From NCBI RefSeq assembly GCF_900110255.1, contig NZ_FODD01000031.1:1-64000 (forward strand): a stretch of 64,000 bases of DNA, given 5' to 3'. This DNA is from Actinacidiphila rubida. Lineage in GTDB: Bacteria; Actinomycetota; Actinomycetes; Streptomycetales; Streptomycetaceae. Under the pieces are notes generated by a model that saw only the letters and a list, made by a program, of their open reading frames with translations, had not been told where the DNA came from and ran no database searches. Of the stretch, positions 34,359-42,497 are shown in pieces. Position numbers and translations under genes: made by a program. Every line of letters starts with the position of its first letter. The first letter of the stretch is position 1.

Positions 34359-35282
34359 TCAGCCGACGACGGCGACCGGCGCGTCGATCAGGTTGCGGTC
34401 CACGGTGAGGCGGCGGCCGCCGTGGGTCTCGGTGACGCTGCCCTGGTACTGGTGGATGCGGGCGTGCGGGGTCCAGGCCGCGTCCGAGACGGCCGGGTCG
34501 GACGCCAGGTCGGGCGCGACGCCCCAGCGGCCGTACCAGAGCACGTCCGGCAGGTCGGTGTAGCCGGCGGCGCGGGCCTGGTCCATGTGCCGCACGCCGG
34601 AGTCGGCGCTGCTGTAGAAGCCGGCGACGTACCCGGCGGCGTGCACCTGCCGGTCCCAGGCCCGGACGTAGGACAGGGTGGTCGCCTTGCAGGCCGAGTT
34701 GCCGAGGTCGTACGTCTCCATGTCCAGGTAGAGCGGGCTGCCGGGCTGGATCCCGAGCGCCTGCGCGGCGCCGACCGCGTCCTCGGCCTCGCTCGTGCCC
34801 TGCGAGGCCGGCCGCGAACTGTCGATGCTGAACGGGCCCTTGGCGCCGTTCCCGACACAGGGGGCCTGCGAGCCGACGTAGACGGGCAGCAGGTTCCAGC
34901 CGTCGGCGGTGGTCTGCCTGACCCAGTCCGGGGTCAGGTTGCGCTGGGAGCTGCAGGCGCGGGCGCGGCCGCCGAAGTAGACGCCGACGGCCCGGTAGGC
35001 GGAGTGGGCGCGCCAGGCGTCCATGGTGGCCAGGCCGGGGGCCTGGCAGGTGTCGAAGCCCTCGCCCCGGAAGAGGCGGGTACCGGTGATCCGGTGGTGG
35101 CCCCGGCCGCCCCGGTGCGCCACGGCCGCCGGCGCCTGCTGGGCCGCGCGGGCCGCCGGCCGGGCGGGCGGGGGGCCGGCGGGGGCGGCGGCCGACGGGG
35201 TGCCCAGGACGGGCGAGAGCAGACCGGTCAGCGTGAGCGCCCCGGCGAGCAAAGAGCGGACAAAAGTGATCTTTTCGGTCAT
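34359..35282 (-). CDS. secreted DUF1906 (Rv2525c-like, glycoside-hydrolase-like) protein
   Basis: 307 residues. A Sec-type signal peptide (about 1-32, VRSLLAGALTLTGLLSPVLG) and a Pro/Ala/Arg linker precede a TIM-barrel domain of the DUF1906 family: GFDTCQAPGLATMDAWR, AVGVYFGGRARAC, LLPVYVGSQAPC, SPLYLDMETYD with an acidic pair, AGFYSSADSGV, and a C-terminal DRNLID. Members resemble GH25-like lysozymes and act at the cell envelope; the D-M-E motif could be catalytic. The start at 35282 has only weak ribosome complementarity. Confidence 0.85.
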   Translation of the reverse strand: MTEKITFVRSLLAGALTLTGLLSPVLGTPSAAAPAGPPPARPAARAAQQAPAAVAHRGGRGHHRITGTRLFRGEGFDTCQAPGLATMDAWRAHSAYRAVGVYFGGRARACSSQRNLTPDWVRQTTADGWNLLPVYVGSQAPCVGNGAKGPFSIDSSRPASQGTSEAEDAVGAAQALGIQPGSPLYLDMETYDLGNSACKATTLSYVRAWDRQVHAAGYVAGFYSSADSGVRHMDQARAAGYTDLPDVLWYGRWGVAPDLASDPAVSDAAWTPHARIHQYQGSVTETHGGRRLTVDRNLIDAPVAVVG

Positions 35283-35340
35283 TTTCCGAGTCAACGATGC
35301 CAACCCCCACCGGCCGCGCCGACACGCCGCCGCTGCTCCG

Positions 35341-36240
35341 TCAGGACCTCGGTCCCAGAAGTTTTCCACAGGCTGTGGACGACAGATGGGCGCCAGGCTC
35401 CTGGACCGCCGCGGCCCCCGCCCGCACCGCCCAGCCGACCGCGTCGGGCAGCGCGTCGCCCTCGGCCAGCCGCCAGGCCAGCGCGCCGGTGAACGCGTCG
35501 CCCGCGCCGGTGGTGTCGACCGCCTCCACCGCGGGCGCCGGCACGAGCACGGCGACCCCGTCGGGCCCGACCACCACGGCGCCCGCGGCGCCGAGCGTCA
35601 CCACCGCGGACCGCACCCCGAGCCGCAGCAGGTCCTCCGGGCGCGCCTCGCCCGCTTCCCCCCGACCGAGCAGCACCGCCATCTCGTGCTCGTTGACCAC
35701 CAGCGGGTCGGCGCGGCCCAGCACGTCGGCCGCCTCCTCCGCGCCCGCCAGCGCCTCCGCAGGCGACGCGTTGAGCACGAACCGGGGCGCGGCCAGAGCC
35801 GCGGCCCGCACCGCCGCCAGCGGCACCTCGCACTGCGCGGACACCACCCGCACCCGGGGGCCGACGGCTTCCGCCGCCTCCCGCGCGGTCAGCCGGGCGT
35901 TGGCGCCCGGCGCCACCACGATGGTGTTCTCGCCGCCCTCCGCGACCGTGACGAGGGCGACGCCGGTGGGCACGCCCTCCGCCACCGACAGCGCCGCGGT
36001 GTCCACCCCCGCATCCCGCAGCACCGCCGCCAGGCGCTCGCCGTGGGCGTCGTCGCCGACCTTCCCGCAGAACCCGACCCGTGCGCCGAGCCGGCCGGCC
36101 GCCACCGCCTGGTTGGCGCCCTTGCCGCCCGGGTGGACCACGAGGTCCGCGGCGCCGAGCACCGTCTCCCCCGGCCCCGGGTGCCGGGCCACCCGCACCA
36201 CCAGATCCGCGTTGGCCGAACCGACCACCAGCAACGTCAT
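35341..36240 (-). CDS. rbsK: ribokinase (PfkB family)
   Basis: 299 residues. Phosphorylates ribose at O5 with ATP. N-terminal GSANADLVVRV and the PfkB signature 1 HPGGKGANQAVAAGRLGA, plus the C-terminal signature DTTGAGDAFTGALAWRL with the catalytic Asp. Length is normal. GAGGAG lies 5 nt before ATG 36240; an earlier in-frame ATG adds 13 unconserved residues. No ribose transporter is nearby, so it works as a stand-alone salvage enzyme; a related nucleoside or sugar substrate cannot be excluded. Confidence 0.9.
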   Translation of the reverse strand: MTLLVVGSANADLVVRVARHPGPGETVLGAADLVVHPGGKGANQAVAAGRLGARVGFCGKVGDDAHGERLAAVLRDAGVDTAALSVAEGVPTGVALVTVAEGGENTIVVAPGANARLTAREAAEAVGPRVRVVSAQCEVPLAAVRAAALAAPRFVLNASPAEALAGAEEAADVLGRADPLVVNEHEMAVLLGRGEAGEARPEDLLRLGVRSAVVTLGAAGAVVVGPDGVAVLVPAPAVEAVDTTGAGDAFTGALAWRLAEGDALPDAVGWAVRAGAAAVQEPGAHLSSTACGKLLGPRS

Positions 36241-36392
36241 CGGGCTCCTCGTCCTCCGCGCACCCCCGTCTCCCTTCATCCTCCCTTCATCCTCCCGCGA
36301 TCGGCGACGCGCGGCGGCACCCCAGTGCCGCCGCGCGCCTTCCCCTTGGTTCTCCGACGGCGCGTCAGCGGGACCGCGTCACCGGAGTCGTG

Positions 36393-36698
36393 TCACCACA
36401 GTCGGGTGAAGTGGATGTTGACGTTGTCCTGGCGGATCGCGGTGAAACCGGAGCCCACCACGCTGGCCGTGTTGTTCTGGTTCGAGGCGCCGGCTCCGGT
36501 GGCCGCCTGCTGAGTCGTCGTCACGTTCCCGAAGTTGCCGCCCCCGACGTTGCCGCCGGAGTTGCTCACCACCGTCGCGTTCGAGTGACCACCCGCGAAA
36601 GCGCCGTCGTCGGCCACTGCGCTGCCGGCGAACAGCACCGCCGCGACGGGCAGTGCCGCGACAGCGGCGAGGACTCGGACGGTACGGATGCTTGCCAT
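36393..36698 (-). CDS. small secreted Asn/Gly/Thr-rich protein
   Basis: 101 residues. A clear signal peptide (about 1-29, VLAAVAALPVAAVLFAGSAV) gives a mature chain of about 72 residues rich in Asn, Gly, Thr and Val with no Cys (GGNVGGGNFGNVTTTQQAAT, ending VNIHFTRLW). GGGAGGG lies 6 nt before the ATG. The composition is reminiscent of surface-active or amyloid-forming secreted proteins of streptomycetes, but it is neither a chaplin (no chaplin hydrophobic repeat) nor a rodlin by motif. Function unknown; expression at the cell surface is inferred. Confidence 0.75.
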   Translation of the reverse strand: MASIRTVRVLAAVAALPVAAVLFAGSAVADDGAFAGGHSNATVVSNSGGNVGGGNFGNVTTTQQAATGAGASNQNNTASVVGSGFTAIRQDNVNIHFTRLW

Positions 36699-37234
36699 GG
36701 TGTTCCCTCCCAGGGACAGACCTGCGGTGCGCGGGGGACGGCCGGCCGACCGTCCCGCCGCTTTGCTTCGGCGTCGCCACAGCCAGAACTGCCCACGTCA
36801 CAGCCCCGGAACGCGCCCACATGATCCTTTTCGCCCGCAGGCGTGACGATCTGTCGATAAACCAGCGAAGTGACGCGTGTTGGGGCACTTCGCGCGCCCG
36901 GGCGCCGCCCGGGCGCGGCCGTCCGGCGCGCTCCGTCGCAGGTCGGCGCCCCGTCCCCCGCTCACCCCCGCACTCCGCCCGCCGTAATCCAACCCACCGC
37001 ATATACCTGCGGGATACCGCGAACTTCCCTGGGGCGCCTGTACAGGTGCGAGGCGGGCCCGGCATACTCTGTCGCTCCGGCCCACAACAGCCGGTCCACC
37101 ACTTTCCGGCATCGAGACGCCTCGCAGGCGACCGGGCCAGCCCACGCATCCCGCGCCACGCCGCGGAGTTCGTCGAGTTCCGGTTCGTCCGCCTGTACCT
37201 GGCTGCCCGACCAGCATTCAGGAGCACACCCCAC
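36699..37234. other. divergent intergenic region between two surface-protein genes
   Basis: 536 bp without a convincing gene. Upstream of the small secreted protein there is an A/T-richer patch at about 36820-36880. A 10-bp palindrome CCTGTACAGG lies at 37037-37046 in the candidate promoter of the LAETG protein, and CCGCA/TGCGG arms are at 37001-37016. The leader of that gene would be about 160 nt. Confidence 0.4.
37039..37068 (+). promoter_or_regulatory. candidate promoter of the LAETG surface protein gene
   Basis: TGTACA (37039-37044) and CATACT (37063-37068) with an 18-nt spacer. The -35 box lies within the palindrome CCTGTACAGG. Confidence 0.35.
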
Positions 37235-38143
37235 GTGCGTGCAATCACCAGACGAGCCACCGGCGTTGCTGTCGCCCTGGGCTCCATCACCGCTGCGATA
37301 TCCCTCGCCGGCATAGGCACCGCCCAGGCCCACGACGGCCACCACGGCAGCCAGGGCTGCGGCAGGGTCGGCATCGAGCACTCCGTCGACGGCGGCCAGA
37401 CCTGGACCACGAACGGCCGCATGGACGGGGACCCGCAGCCGGCCACCGTCCAGGTCCGGCTGACCGGAATCGCCGACGACAGCAAGTGCAGCTACACCGT
37501 GTCGCTGGCCTCCTACAGCGCCGAGGGCCCGACCTGGGAGACCTCCGGCGCCCAGCAGTTCCTCGGCTGGGACACCACCACGCTGAACGCCGGCAACAAG
37601 GAGGCCACGCTCAGCGTCAAGGACACGGCCCCGCCGTGCTTCGGTCAGATCGACCTGTACGGCAACGGCACGAAGTACGACGGCTCCTCGGACCAGGCCG
37701 CGCTGCCGCACTACCCGAACTCCGCGACGCCGACCAACCTGATCACGGCCTGGAACGGCGGCCACAAGTGCGACGAGCAGACGACGCCGCCCGCGTCGCC
37801 GACCACGGACACCCCGTCGCCCAGCGACTCCCCGACCACGGACAGCCCGTCGCCCAGCGACTCGCCGACCACGGACAGCCCGTCGCCCAGCAGCTCGCCG
37901 ACCACCACCGCGCCGGCCGTGGGTGACACCTCCTCGCCGTCGCCGTCGGCCTCCGCGACCGGCAGCACCACCGCCCCGACCGGCACCCCGTCCGTGCCGC
38001 CCTCCTCCGGCAACCTCGCCGAGACCGGTGGCAACGGCACGCAGACGGTGGCCTTCGCGGCCGGCGGCGCGGCCCTGCTGGTCGCCGGCGGCGCGGCGGT
38101 GTACTTCACCCGCCGCCGCAAGTCGGCCGGCCACAGCCACTGA
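37235..38143 (+). CDS. LAETG cell-wall-anchored surface protein
   Basis: 302 residues from GTG 37235 (AGGAG 10 nt upstream). The signal peptide (about 1-31) ends at GIGTAQAHD. The secreted domain (about 32-185) has three or more cysteines and a strand-rich look (SVDGGQTWTTNGRMDGDPQP, SYTVSLASYSAEGPTW). A Thr/Ser/Pro stalk follows with three 11-residue repeats (TTDSPSPSDSP). The C-terminus has the sortase signal LAETG, a hydrophobic helix (FAAGGAALLVAGGAAVYF) and a basic tail. LAxTG is the class E sortase signal of actinobacteria, so the protein is probably linked to peptidoglycan. Ligand unknown. Confidence 0.9.
   Translation: MRAITRRATGVAVALGSITAAISLAGIGTAQAHDGHHGSQGCGRVGIEHSVDGGQTWTTNGRMDGDPQPATVQVRLTGIADDSKCSYTVSLASYSAEGPTWETSGAQQFLGWDTTTLNAGNKEATLSVKDTAPPCFGQIDLYGNGTKYDGSSDQAALPHYPNSATPTNLITAWNGGHKCDEQTTPPASPTTDTPSPSDSPTTDSPSPSDSPTTDSPSPSSSPTTTAPAVGDTSSPSPSASATGSTTAPTGTPSVPPSSGNLAETGGNGTQTVAFAAGGAALLVAGGAAVYFTRRRKSAGHSH
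37801..37899 (+). repeat. three 33-bp tandem repeats in the stalk
   Basis: Copies begin at 37801, 37834 and 37867 (GACCACGGACA.CCCGTCGCC...), encoding TTDSPSPSDSP-type units. Copy number could vary between strains. Confidence 0.85.
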
Positions 38144-38190
38144 TGTCGCTGCGCTGAGCTCGAACCAGGCATCCCGCGCCTGGGGATTAC

Positions 38191-38233
38191 GACAACGGCC
38201 GCTTCCCGCATCCTGCGGGGAGCGGCCGTTGTC
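38191..38233 (+). terminator. strong terminator after the surface protein gene
   Basis: A 20-bp stem (GACAACGGCCGCT... with ...AGCGGCCGTTGTC), one G.U pair and a 3-nt loop, 48 nt past the stop codon. Confidence 0.85.
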
Positions 38234-38469
38234 GTTGCCTCGCCCACACCGCGTAACTGACCGCGGCGCCGATCGGGCGGGGCGTGGCCGCCGATCGCGC
38301 CTATGTGCGGGCGGCGTGGACTACGAGCCCGAGCCGCGGGACGTCCCCCGTGACGGGGACGCGCTCAAGTGCGGCGCACGGCCGGCGCGGGACGTCGTGC
38401 CGGACCGGTGGGGCCGTGAGGGCCCGGCCGGCGGTGTCCCGGCCGGCGAGGGCCCCTGGGCGCGTGGGG

Positions 38470-38979
38470 TCAGGCCTTCTCGCTGCGGACCGGGAGCTTC
38501 CAGCCCGGCCGCGGGAAGTGGCAGGTGTACCCGTCGGGGTACGTCTGCAGGTAGTCCTGGTGCTCGGGCTCGGCCTCCCAGAACGGGCCGAGCGGCGCCA
38601 CCTCGGTGACGACCTTGCCCGGCCACAGGCCGGACGCGTCGACGTCCGCGATGGTGTCCAGGGCGACCTTCTTCTGCTCCTCGTCGGCGTAGTAGATCGC
38701 CGAGCGGTAGCTGAGGCCGATGTCGTTGCCCTGGCGGTTGCGGGTGCTCGGGTCGTGGATCTGGAAGAAGTACTCCAGGATCGTGCGGTAGTCCGTCACG
38801 TCCGGGTCGAAGGTGATCTCGATCGACTCGGCGTGGGTGCCGTGGTTGCGGTACGTGGCGTTGGGCACGTCGCCGCCGGAGTAGCCCACACGCGTATCGG
38901 TCACCCCGGGCTGCTTCCGGATCAGCTCCTGCATCCCCCAGAAGCACCCGCCGGCCAGGACGGCCTTCTGCGTGGCCAT
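38470..38979 (-). CDS. msrA: peptide-methionine (S)-S-oxide reductase
   Basis: 169 residues. Repairs methionine-S-sulfoxide in oxidised proteins. The catalytic motif GGCFWGMQELI (Cys about residue 12), VGYSGGDVPNATYRNHGTHA and FFQIHDPSTRNRQGNDIGLS are all present. The resolving cysteine is probably in GYTCHFPRPGW near the C-terminus. GGAGGAG precedes the ATG. It diverges from the DyP peroxidase-encapsulin operon 171 bp away, so both may respond to oxidants. Confidence 0.97.
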   Translation of the reverse strand: MATQKAVLAGGCFWGMQELIRKQPGVTDTRVGYSGGDVPNATYRNHGTHAESIEITFDPDVTDYRTILEYFFQIHDPSTRNRQGNDIGLSYRSAIYYADEEQKKVALDTIADVDASGLWPGKVVTEVAPLGPFWEAEPEHQDYLQTYPDGYTCHFPRPGWKLPVRSEKA

Positions 38980-39150
38980 GTCACTCCTCCATGTCGGTGG
39001 TGGTAGGTCCGATCGGTACGGATCGCCCGTTGTGCGGAACCTTCGGGCGGTCGGCAAAATTCCCCACCGGGGCAGTAGGGTCCGAGCTAGGGGGAGATCC
39101 ACACGACAGCCCCTGGTTCCACGTGACAGCACCGAGATCAGGAGGACGGG

Positions 39151-40308
39151 TTGGCATCCTCGCTCTTTCCCCCGCCCGAGTCCGCACCCGTGACGGAGTC
39201 CGCGCGGGCGTCCGCGCCCGCCTCCGCGCCGGACCCGGAGCCGCAGCAGGTCCTGGCGCCGCTGTCGGCCGCCGCGGTCTTCCTCGTGGTGACCGTCGAG
39301 CAGGCCGGTGAGCAGGCGGTACGCGACCTGCTGGGCGACCTGCCGGGGCTCGTGCGGGCCTTCGGCTTCAGCGCGCCCGACGCGGCGCTGAGCTGCGTCA
39401 CCGGCGTCGGCTCCGACGCCTGGGACCGGCTCTTCGACGCCCCGCGCCCGGCGGAGCTGCACCCCTTCCGGCCGGTCGACGGCCCCCGTCACCACGCTCC
39501 GGCCACCCCCGGTGACGTGCTGTTCCACGTGCGGGCGGCCCGCTCGGACCTGTGCTTCGCGCTCGCCGCCGAGATCATGCGGCGGCTGCGCGGCGCGGTG
39601 GCGCTCCAGGACGAGGTGCAGGGCTTCAAGTACCTGGACGTCCGCGACCTGCTCGGCTTCGTCGACGGCACCGAGAACCCGGTGGGCGGCGAGGCCAGGG
39701 ACGCCGTCCTGATCGGCGCCGAGGACCCGGAGCACGCCGGCGGCAGCTACGTGCTGGTGCAGAAGTACCTCCACGACCTCGACGCCTGGAACACCCTCCC
39801 GGTGGAGGCGCAGGAACGGATCATCGGCCGCACCAAGGCCACGAACGTCGAACTGGACGCCCCCGGCTCGCACGTCGACCTGAACACCGTGGTCGGTGCC
39901 GACGGCGAGGAGCGGCAGATCCTGCGGGACAACATGCCGTTCGGCAGCCCGGGGCGCGGCGAGTTCGGCACGTACTACATCGCGTACTCGCGCACGCCCG
40001 AGGTCACCGAGCTGATGCTGCGGCGGATGTTCGTGGGCGTGCCGCCGACCGGGCACGACCGCATCCTGGACTTCTCGACCGCCGTCACCGGCACCCTCTT
40101 CTACGTCCCTCCCGCCGGGTTCCTCGACGACCTGCCGCCGCTCCCGGCGGCGGCCGGCCGTGTCCCGGCACCCGCGGGTCCCGGCCCGCAGCCGCAGCTC
40201 CCCGATCTCCCGGACGGTCCGCGCGGTGAGGATTCCGGCAGCGCCGCCGGCCCCACCGGCCCGTCCGACGGCAGTCTCGGCATCGGCAACCTGAACCCGG
40301 CGTCCTGA
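39151..40308 (+). CDS. DyP-type heme peroxidase, encapsulin cargo
   Basis: 385 residues from TTG 39151, which has AGGAGG 5 nt upstream. Dye-decolorizing peroxidase of the B type: GFVDGTENP at 169-177 with distal Asp172, proximal heme ligand His241 in GSHVDLNT, distal Arg259 in ILRDNMPFG. A disordered Pro/Gly tail (about 320-372) ends in DGSLGIGNL, which matches the encapsulin cargo-loading peptide consensus (DGSLGIGSL). The encapsulin shell gene follows after 31 nt. It oxidises phenolic substrates with H2O2 inside the shell. Confidence 0.93.
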   Translation: MASSLFPPPESAPVTESARASAPASAPDPEPQQVLAPLSAAAVFLVVTVEQAGEQAVRDLLGDLPGLVRAFGFSAPDAALSCVTGVGSDAWDRLFDAPRPAELHPFRPVDGPRHHAPATPGDVLFHVRAARSDLCFALAAEIMRRLRGAVALQDEVQGFKYLDVRDLLGFVDGTENPVGGEARDAVLIGAEDPEHAGGSYVLVQKYLHDLDAWNTLPVEAQERIIGRTKATNVELDAPGSHVDLNTVVGADGEERQILRDNMPFGSPGRGEFGTYYIAYSRTPEVTELMLRRMFVGVPPTGHDRILDFSTAVTGTLFYVPPAGFLDDLPPLPAAAGRVPAPAGPGPQPQLPDLPDGPRGEDSGSAAGPTGPSDGSLGIGNLNPAS

Positions 40309-40339
40309 ACCCGCCACACCTGAACAGGAGCACGCTCCC

Positions 40340-41149
40340 GTGAACAACCTGCACCGCGATCTCGCGCCCATCTCCGCCGCCGCCTGGGACGACCTGGAGG
40401 CCGAGGCGCGGCGCACCTTCCGCCGCAACATCGCGGCCCGCCGCATGGTCGACGTCCCCGACGCCGCCGGCCCGGAGTTCGCCGCGGTGGCCACCGGCCA
40501 CCTCTCGCCGGTCGCCGCGCCGGCCGACGGCGTGACCGCGCACCTGCGGCAGACCCAGCCCGTCGTGCAGCTGCGCGTCCCGTTCACCGTCGACCGCGAG
40601 CAGGTCGACAACGTGGAGCGGGGCGCCAAGGACGCGGACTGGCAGCCGGTCAAGGACGCCGCCCGCAAGCTCGCCTTCGCCGAGGACCGCGCGGTCTTCG
40701 AGGGCTACCCGGCGGCCGGGATCACCGGCATCAGGGCCGCCGCGTCCAATCCGGAGCTGACGCTGCCGGCCGACGTGCGGGCCTACCCCGACGTGATCAG
40801 CCAGGCCATCACCGAACTGCGGCTGGCCGGCGTCGACGGCAAGTACAGCCTGGCGCTGAGCGCCGACGCGTACACCGCGGTCAGCGAGACGTCCGACCAG
40901 GGCTACCCGATCCACGCCCACCTGGCGCGGCTGGTGGACGGCGACATCGTGTGGGCGCCGGCGATCGACGGCGCGTTCCTGCTGGCCTCGCGGGGCGGCG
41001 ACTTCGAGCTGGTCGTCGGGCAGGACGTGTCGATCGGCTACCTGAGCCACACCGCCACCGCCGTCGAGCTGTACTTCCAGGAGACCTTCACGTTCCTGGT
41101 CCACACCTCGGAGGCGGTCGTCGCCCTCCAGCCGGCCCCGGGCGCGTGA
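40340..41149 (+). CDS. encapsulin shell protein (family 1, linocin M18-like)
   Basis: 269 residues, usual length. HK97-fold signatures: MNNLHRDLAPISAAAWDDLE, RRMVDVPDAAGPEFAAVATG, VDNVERGAKDADWQPVKDAA, FEGYPAAGITGI, and a C-terminal VGQDVSIGYLSHTATAVELY then ETFTFLVHTSEAVVAL. Such proteins assemble 60-mer (T=1) or larger shells that load the DyP cargo through its C-terminal peptide. GTG 40340 has CAGGAG 9 nt upstream. The two-gene operon ends in the hairpin at 41194-41226. Confidence 0.95.
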   Translation: MNNLHRDLAPISAAAWDDLEAEARRTFRRNIAARRMVDVPDAAGPEFAAVATGHLSPVAAPADGVTAHLRQTQPVVQLRVPFTVDREQVDNVERGAKDADWQPVKDAARKLAFAEDRAVFEGYPAAGITGIRAAASNPELTLPADVRAYPDVISQAITELRLAGVDGKYSLALSADAYTAVSETSDQGYPIHAHLARLVDGDIVWAPAIDGAFLLASRGGDFELVVGQDVSIGYLSHTATAVELYFQETFTFLVHTSEAVVALQPAPGA

Positions 41150-41193
41150 CGGCCGCTCCCGGCGCGTGAACGCGGCCCGCGGCGCGTGACAGC

Positions 41194-41226
41194 GGCCCGC
41201 GGTGGCACGATGCGCCGCCGCGGGCC
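41194..41226 (+). terminator. terminator after encapsulin
   Basis: GGCCCGCGG (41194-41202) pairs with CCGCGGGCC (41218-41226), with extra GGC/GCC pairing inside. Confidence 0.7.
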
Positions 41227-41310
41227 TCTCACGTTTCCGCCGCCGCGCGCGTCTACCTGATGCGGGCGCCGGCGGAACCGGGCCGTGCGCCGCGGGAGGA
41301 GGACACCAGG

Positions 41311-41811
41311 ATGCGTACGCACACCGTCATCGGCTCCCCGCTGGGCGATCTGGCCGTCGTCGCCGAGGACGGGGCGGTGACCGGGCTGTACTACACGCAG
41401 CGGCACAGGGGACGACCACCGCAGGAAGAGTTCGGGGAGCGGGACGACAGCTGCTTCCTGGCCGTCAGGCAGCAGCTCAAGGAGTACTTCGCGGGCGGGC
41501 GGCGGGTCTTCGAACTGCCACTGGACGCACGCGGGGACGACTTCCAGCGGCAGGTGTGGCAGCTGGTCGCCGCGATCCCCTACGGCCGCACCCGCAGCTA
41601 CGGCGACCTGGCGACGGACCTCGGCGACCGGTCGCTCGCCCAGGCGGTGGGCGCGGCGGTCGGCGCCAACCCGCTGTGCCTGCTGGTCGCCTGCCACCGG
41701 GTGGTCGGCGCCGACGGCCGGCTGACCGGCTACGCGGGCGGCCTGGACCGCAAGCGGTTCCTGCTGGAGCTCGAGGAGCCACCGCAGCAGCGCGCCGCCC
41801 GGCTGTTCTGA
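41311..41811 (+). CDS. ogt: methylated-DNA-protein cysteine methyltransferase, atypical ACHRV
   Basis: 166 residues from ATG 41311, preceded by GGAGGAGG. Suicide repair of O6-alkylguanine in DNA. The N-terminal domain starts MRTHTVIGSPLGDLAVVAED. The C-terminal DNA-binding domain has FQRQVWQLVAAIPYGRTRSYGD with the Arg finger, and the active-site Cys128 in LVACHRVVG. The usual Pro before the Cys (PCHRV) is Ala here. It is the first gene of a three-gene unit with an ECF sigma factor (17 nt downstream) and a second transferase. Confidence 0.9.
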   Translation: MRTHTVIGSPLGDLAVVAEDGAVTGLYYTQRHRGRPPQEEFGERDDSCFLAVRQQLKEYFAGGRRVFELPLDARGDDFQRQVWQLVAAIPYGRTRSYGDLATDLGDRSLAQAVGAAVGANPLCLLVACHRVVGADGRLTGYAGGLDRKRFLLELEEPPQQRAARLF

Positions 41812-41828
41812 GGGGCGGCACCGGCGGC

Positions 41829-42497
41829 ATGCGCACGGCGGCGGACCCGACGACGGACCCGAGGACAGGCACGCCCACGGAGAGGCTCACCGGCACGGGC
41901 ACGGACACGCGTACGGACAGGGGCAGGGACACGGACACCAGCAGCGGCAGGGCCATCGCGGCCACCGGCGGCGCGCGGCGCGGCACGGCGGCCGGGCGCA
42001 GCGGCGACGGGCCGCGCAAGCCGCCGTTCGAGCAGGTGGTGGCCGAGCACGGACCGATGGTGCTGCGGGTCGTCCGGGCCGTGCTCGGCCCGGACGACGC
42101 GGAGGACGCCTGGTCGGAGACGTTCCTGGCGGCGCTGCGCGCCTACCCCGAGCTGCCGGCGGACACGAACGTCGAGGCGTGGCTGGTGACGGTCGCCCAC
42201 CGCAAGGCGATCGACGTGACCCGTGCCAACGCCCGCCGTCCCGCGCCGGTCGGCGCGGTGCCGGACCGTCCCGCGCGCACCGGCCGGCCCGACGACTTCG
42301 ACCCCGACCTGTGGCAGGCGCTGGCCGCGCTGCCGGACCGCCAGCGGCAGGCGGTGGCGTACCACTACCTGGCGGGCCTGCCCTACCGGGAGATCGCCGC
42401 GCTCGCCGGCGGCAGCACGGACGCCGCGCGCAGGGCGGCGGCCGACGGCATGAGGACCCTGCGGCGCACCTACCCGACGTCCACGGAGGAACCATGA
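41829..42497 (+). CDS. ECF-type RNA polymerase sigma factor between two MGMT genes
   Basis: 222 residues. A disordered Thr/Arg/Gly-rich N-terminus (about 1-60) precedes region 2 (FEQVVAEHGPMVLRVVRAVL, DAEDAWSETFLAALRAYPEL, VEAWLVTVAHRKAIDVTRAN) and region 4 (ALPDRQRQAVAYHYLAGLPY, REIAALAGGSTDAARRAAAD). The starting ATG has GGGGCGG upstream. Its stop overlaps the next start as ATGA, so the second transferase is translationally coupled. No anti-sigma factor is nearby. It probably drives an alkylation-damage response, which is inference from context. Confidence 0.88.
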   Translation: MRTAADPTTDPRTGTPTERLTGTGTDTRTDRGRDTDTSSGRAIAATGGARRGTAAGRSGDGPRKPPFEQVVAEHGPMVLRVVRAVLGPDDAEDAWSETFLAALRAYPELPADTNVEAWLVTVAHRKAIDVTRANARRPAPVGAVPDRPARTGRPDDFDPDLWQALAALPDRQRQAVAYHYLAGLPYREIAALAGGSTDAARRAAADGMRTLRRTYPTSTEEP

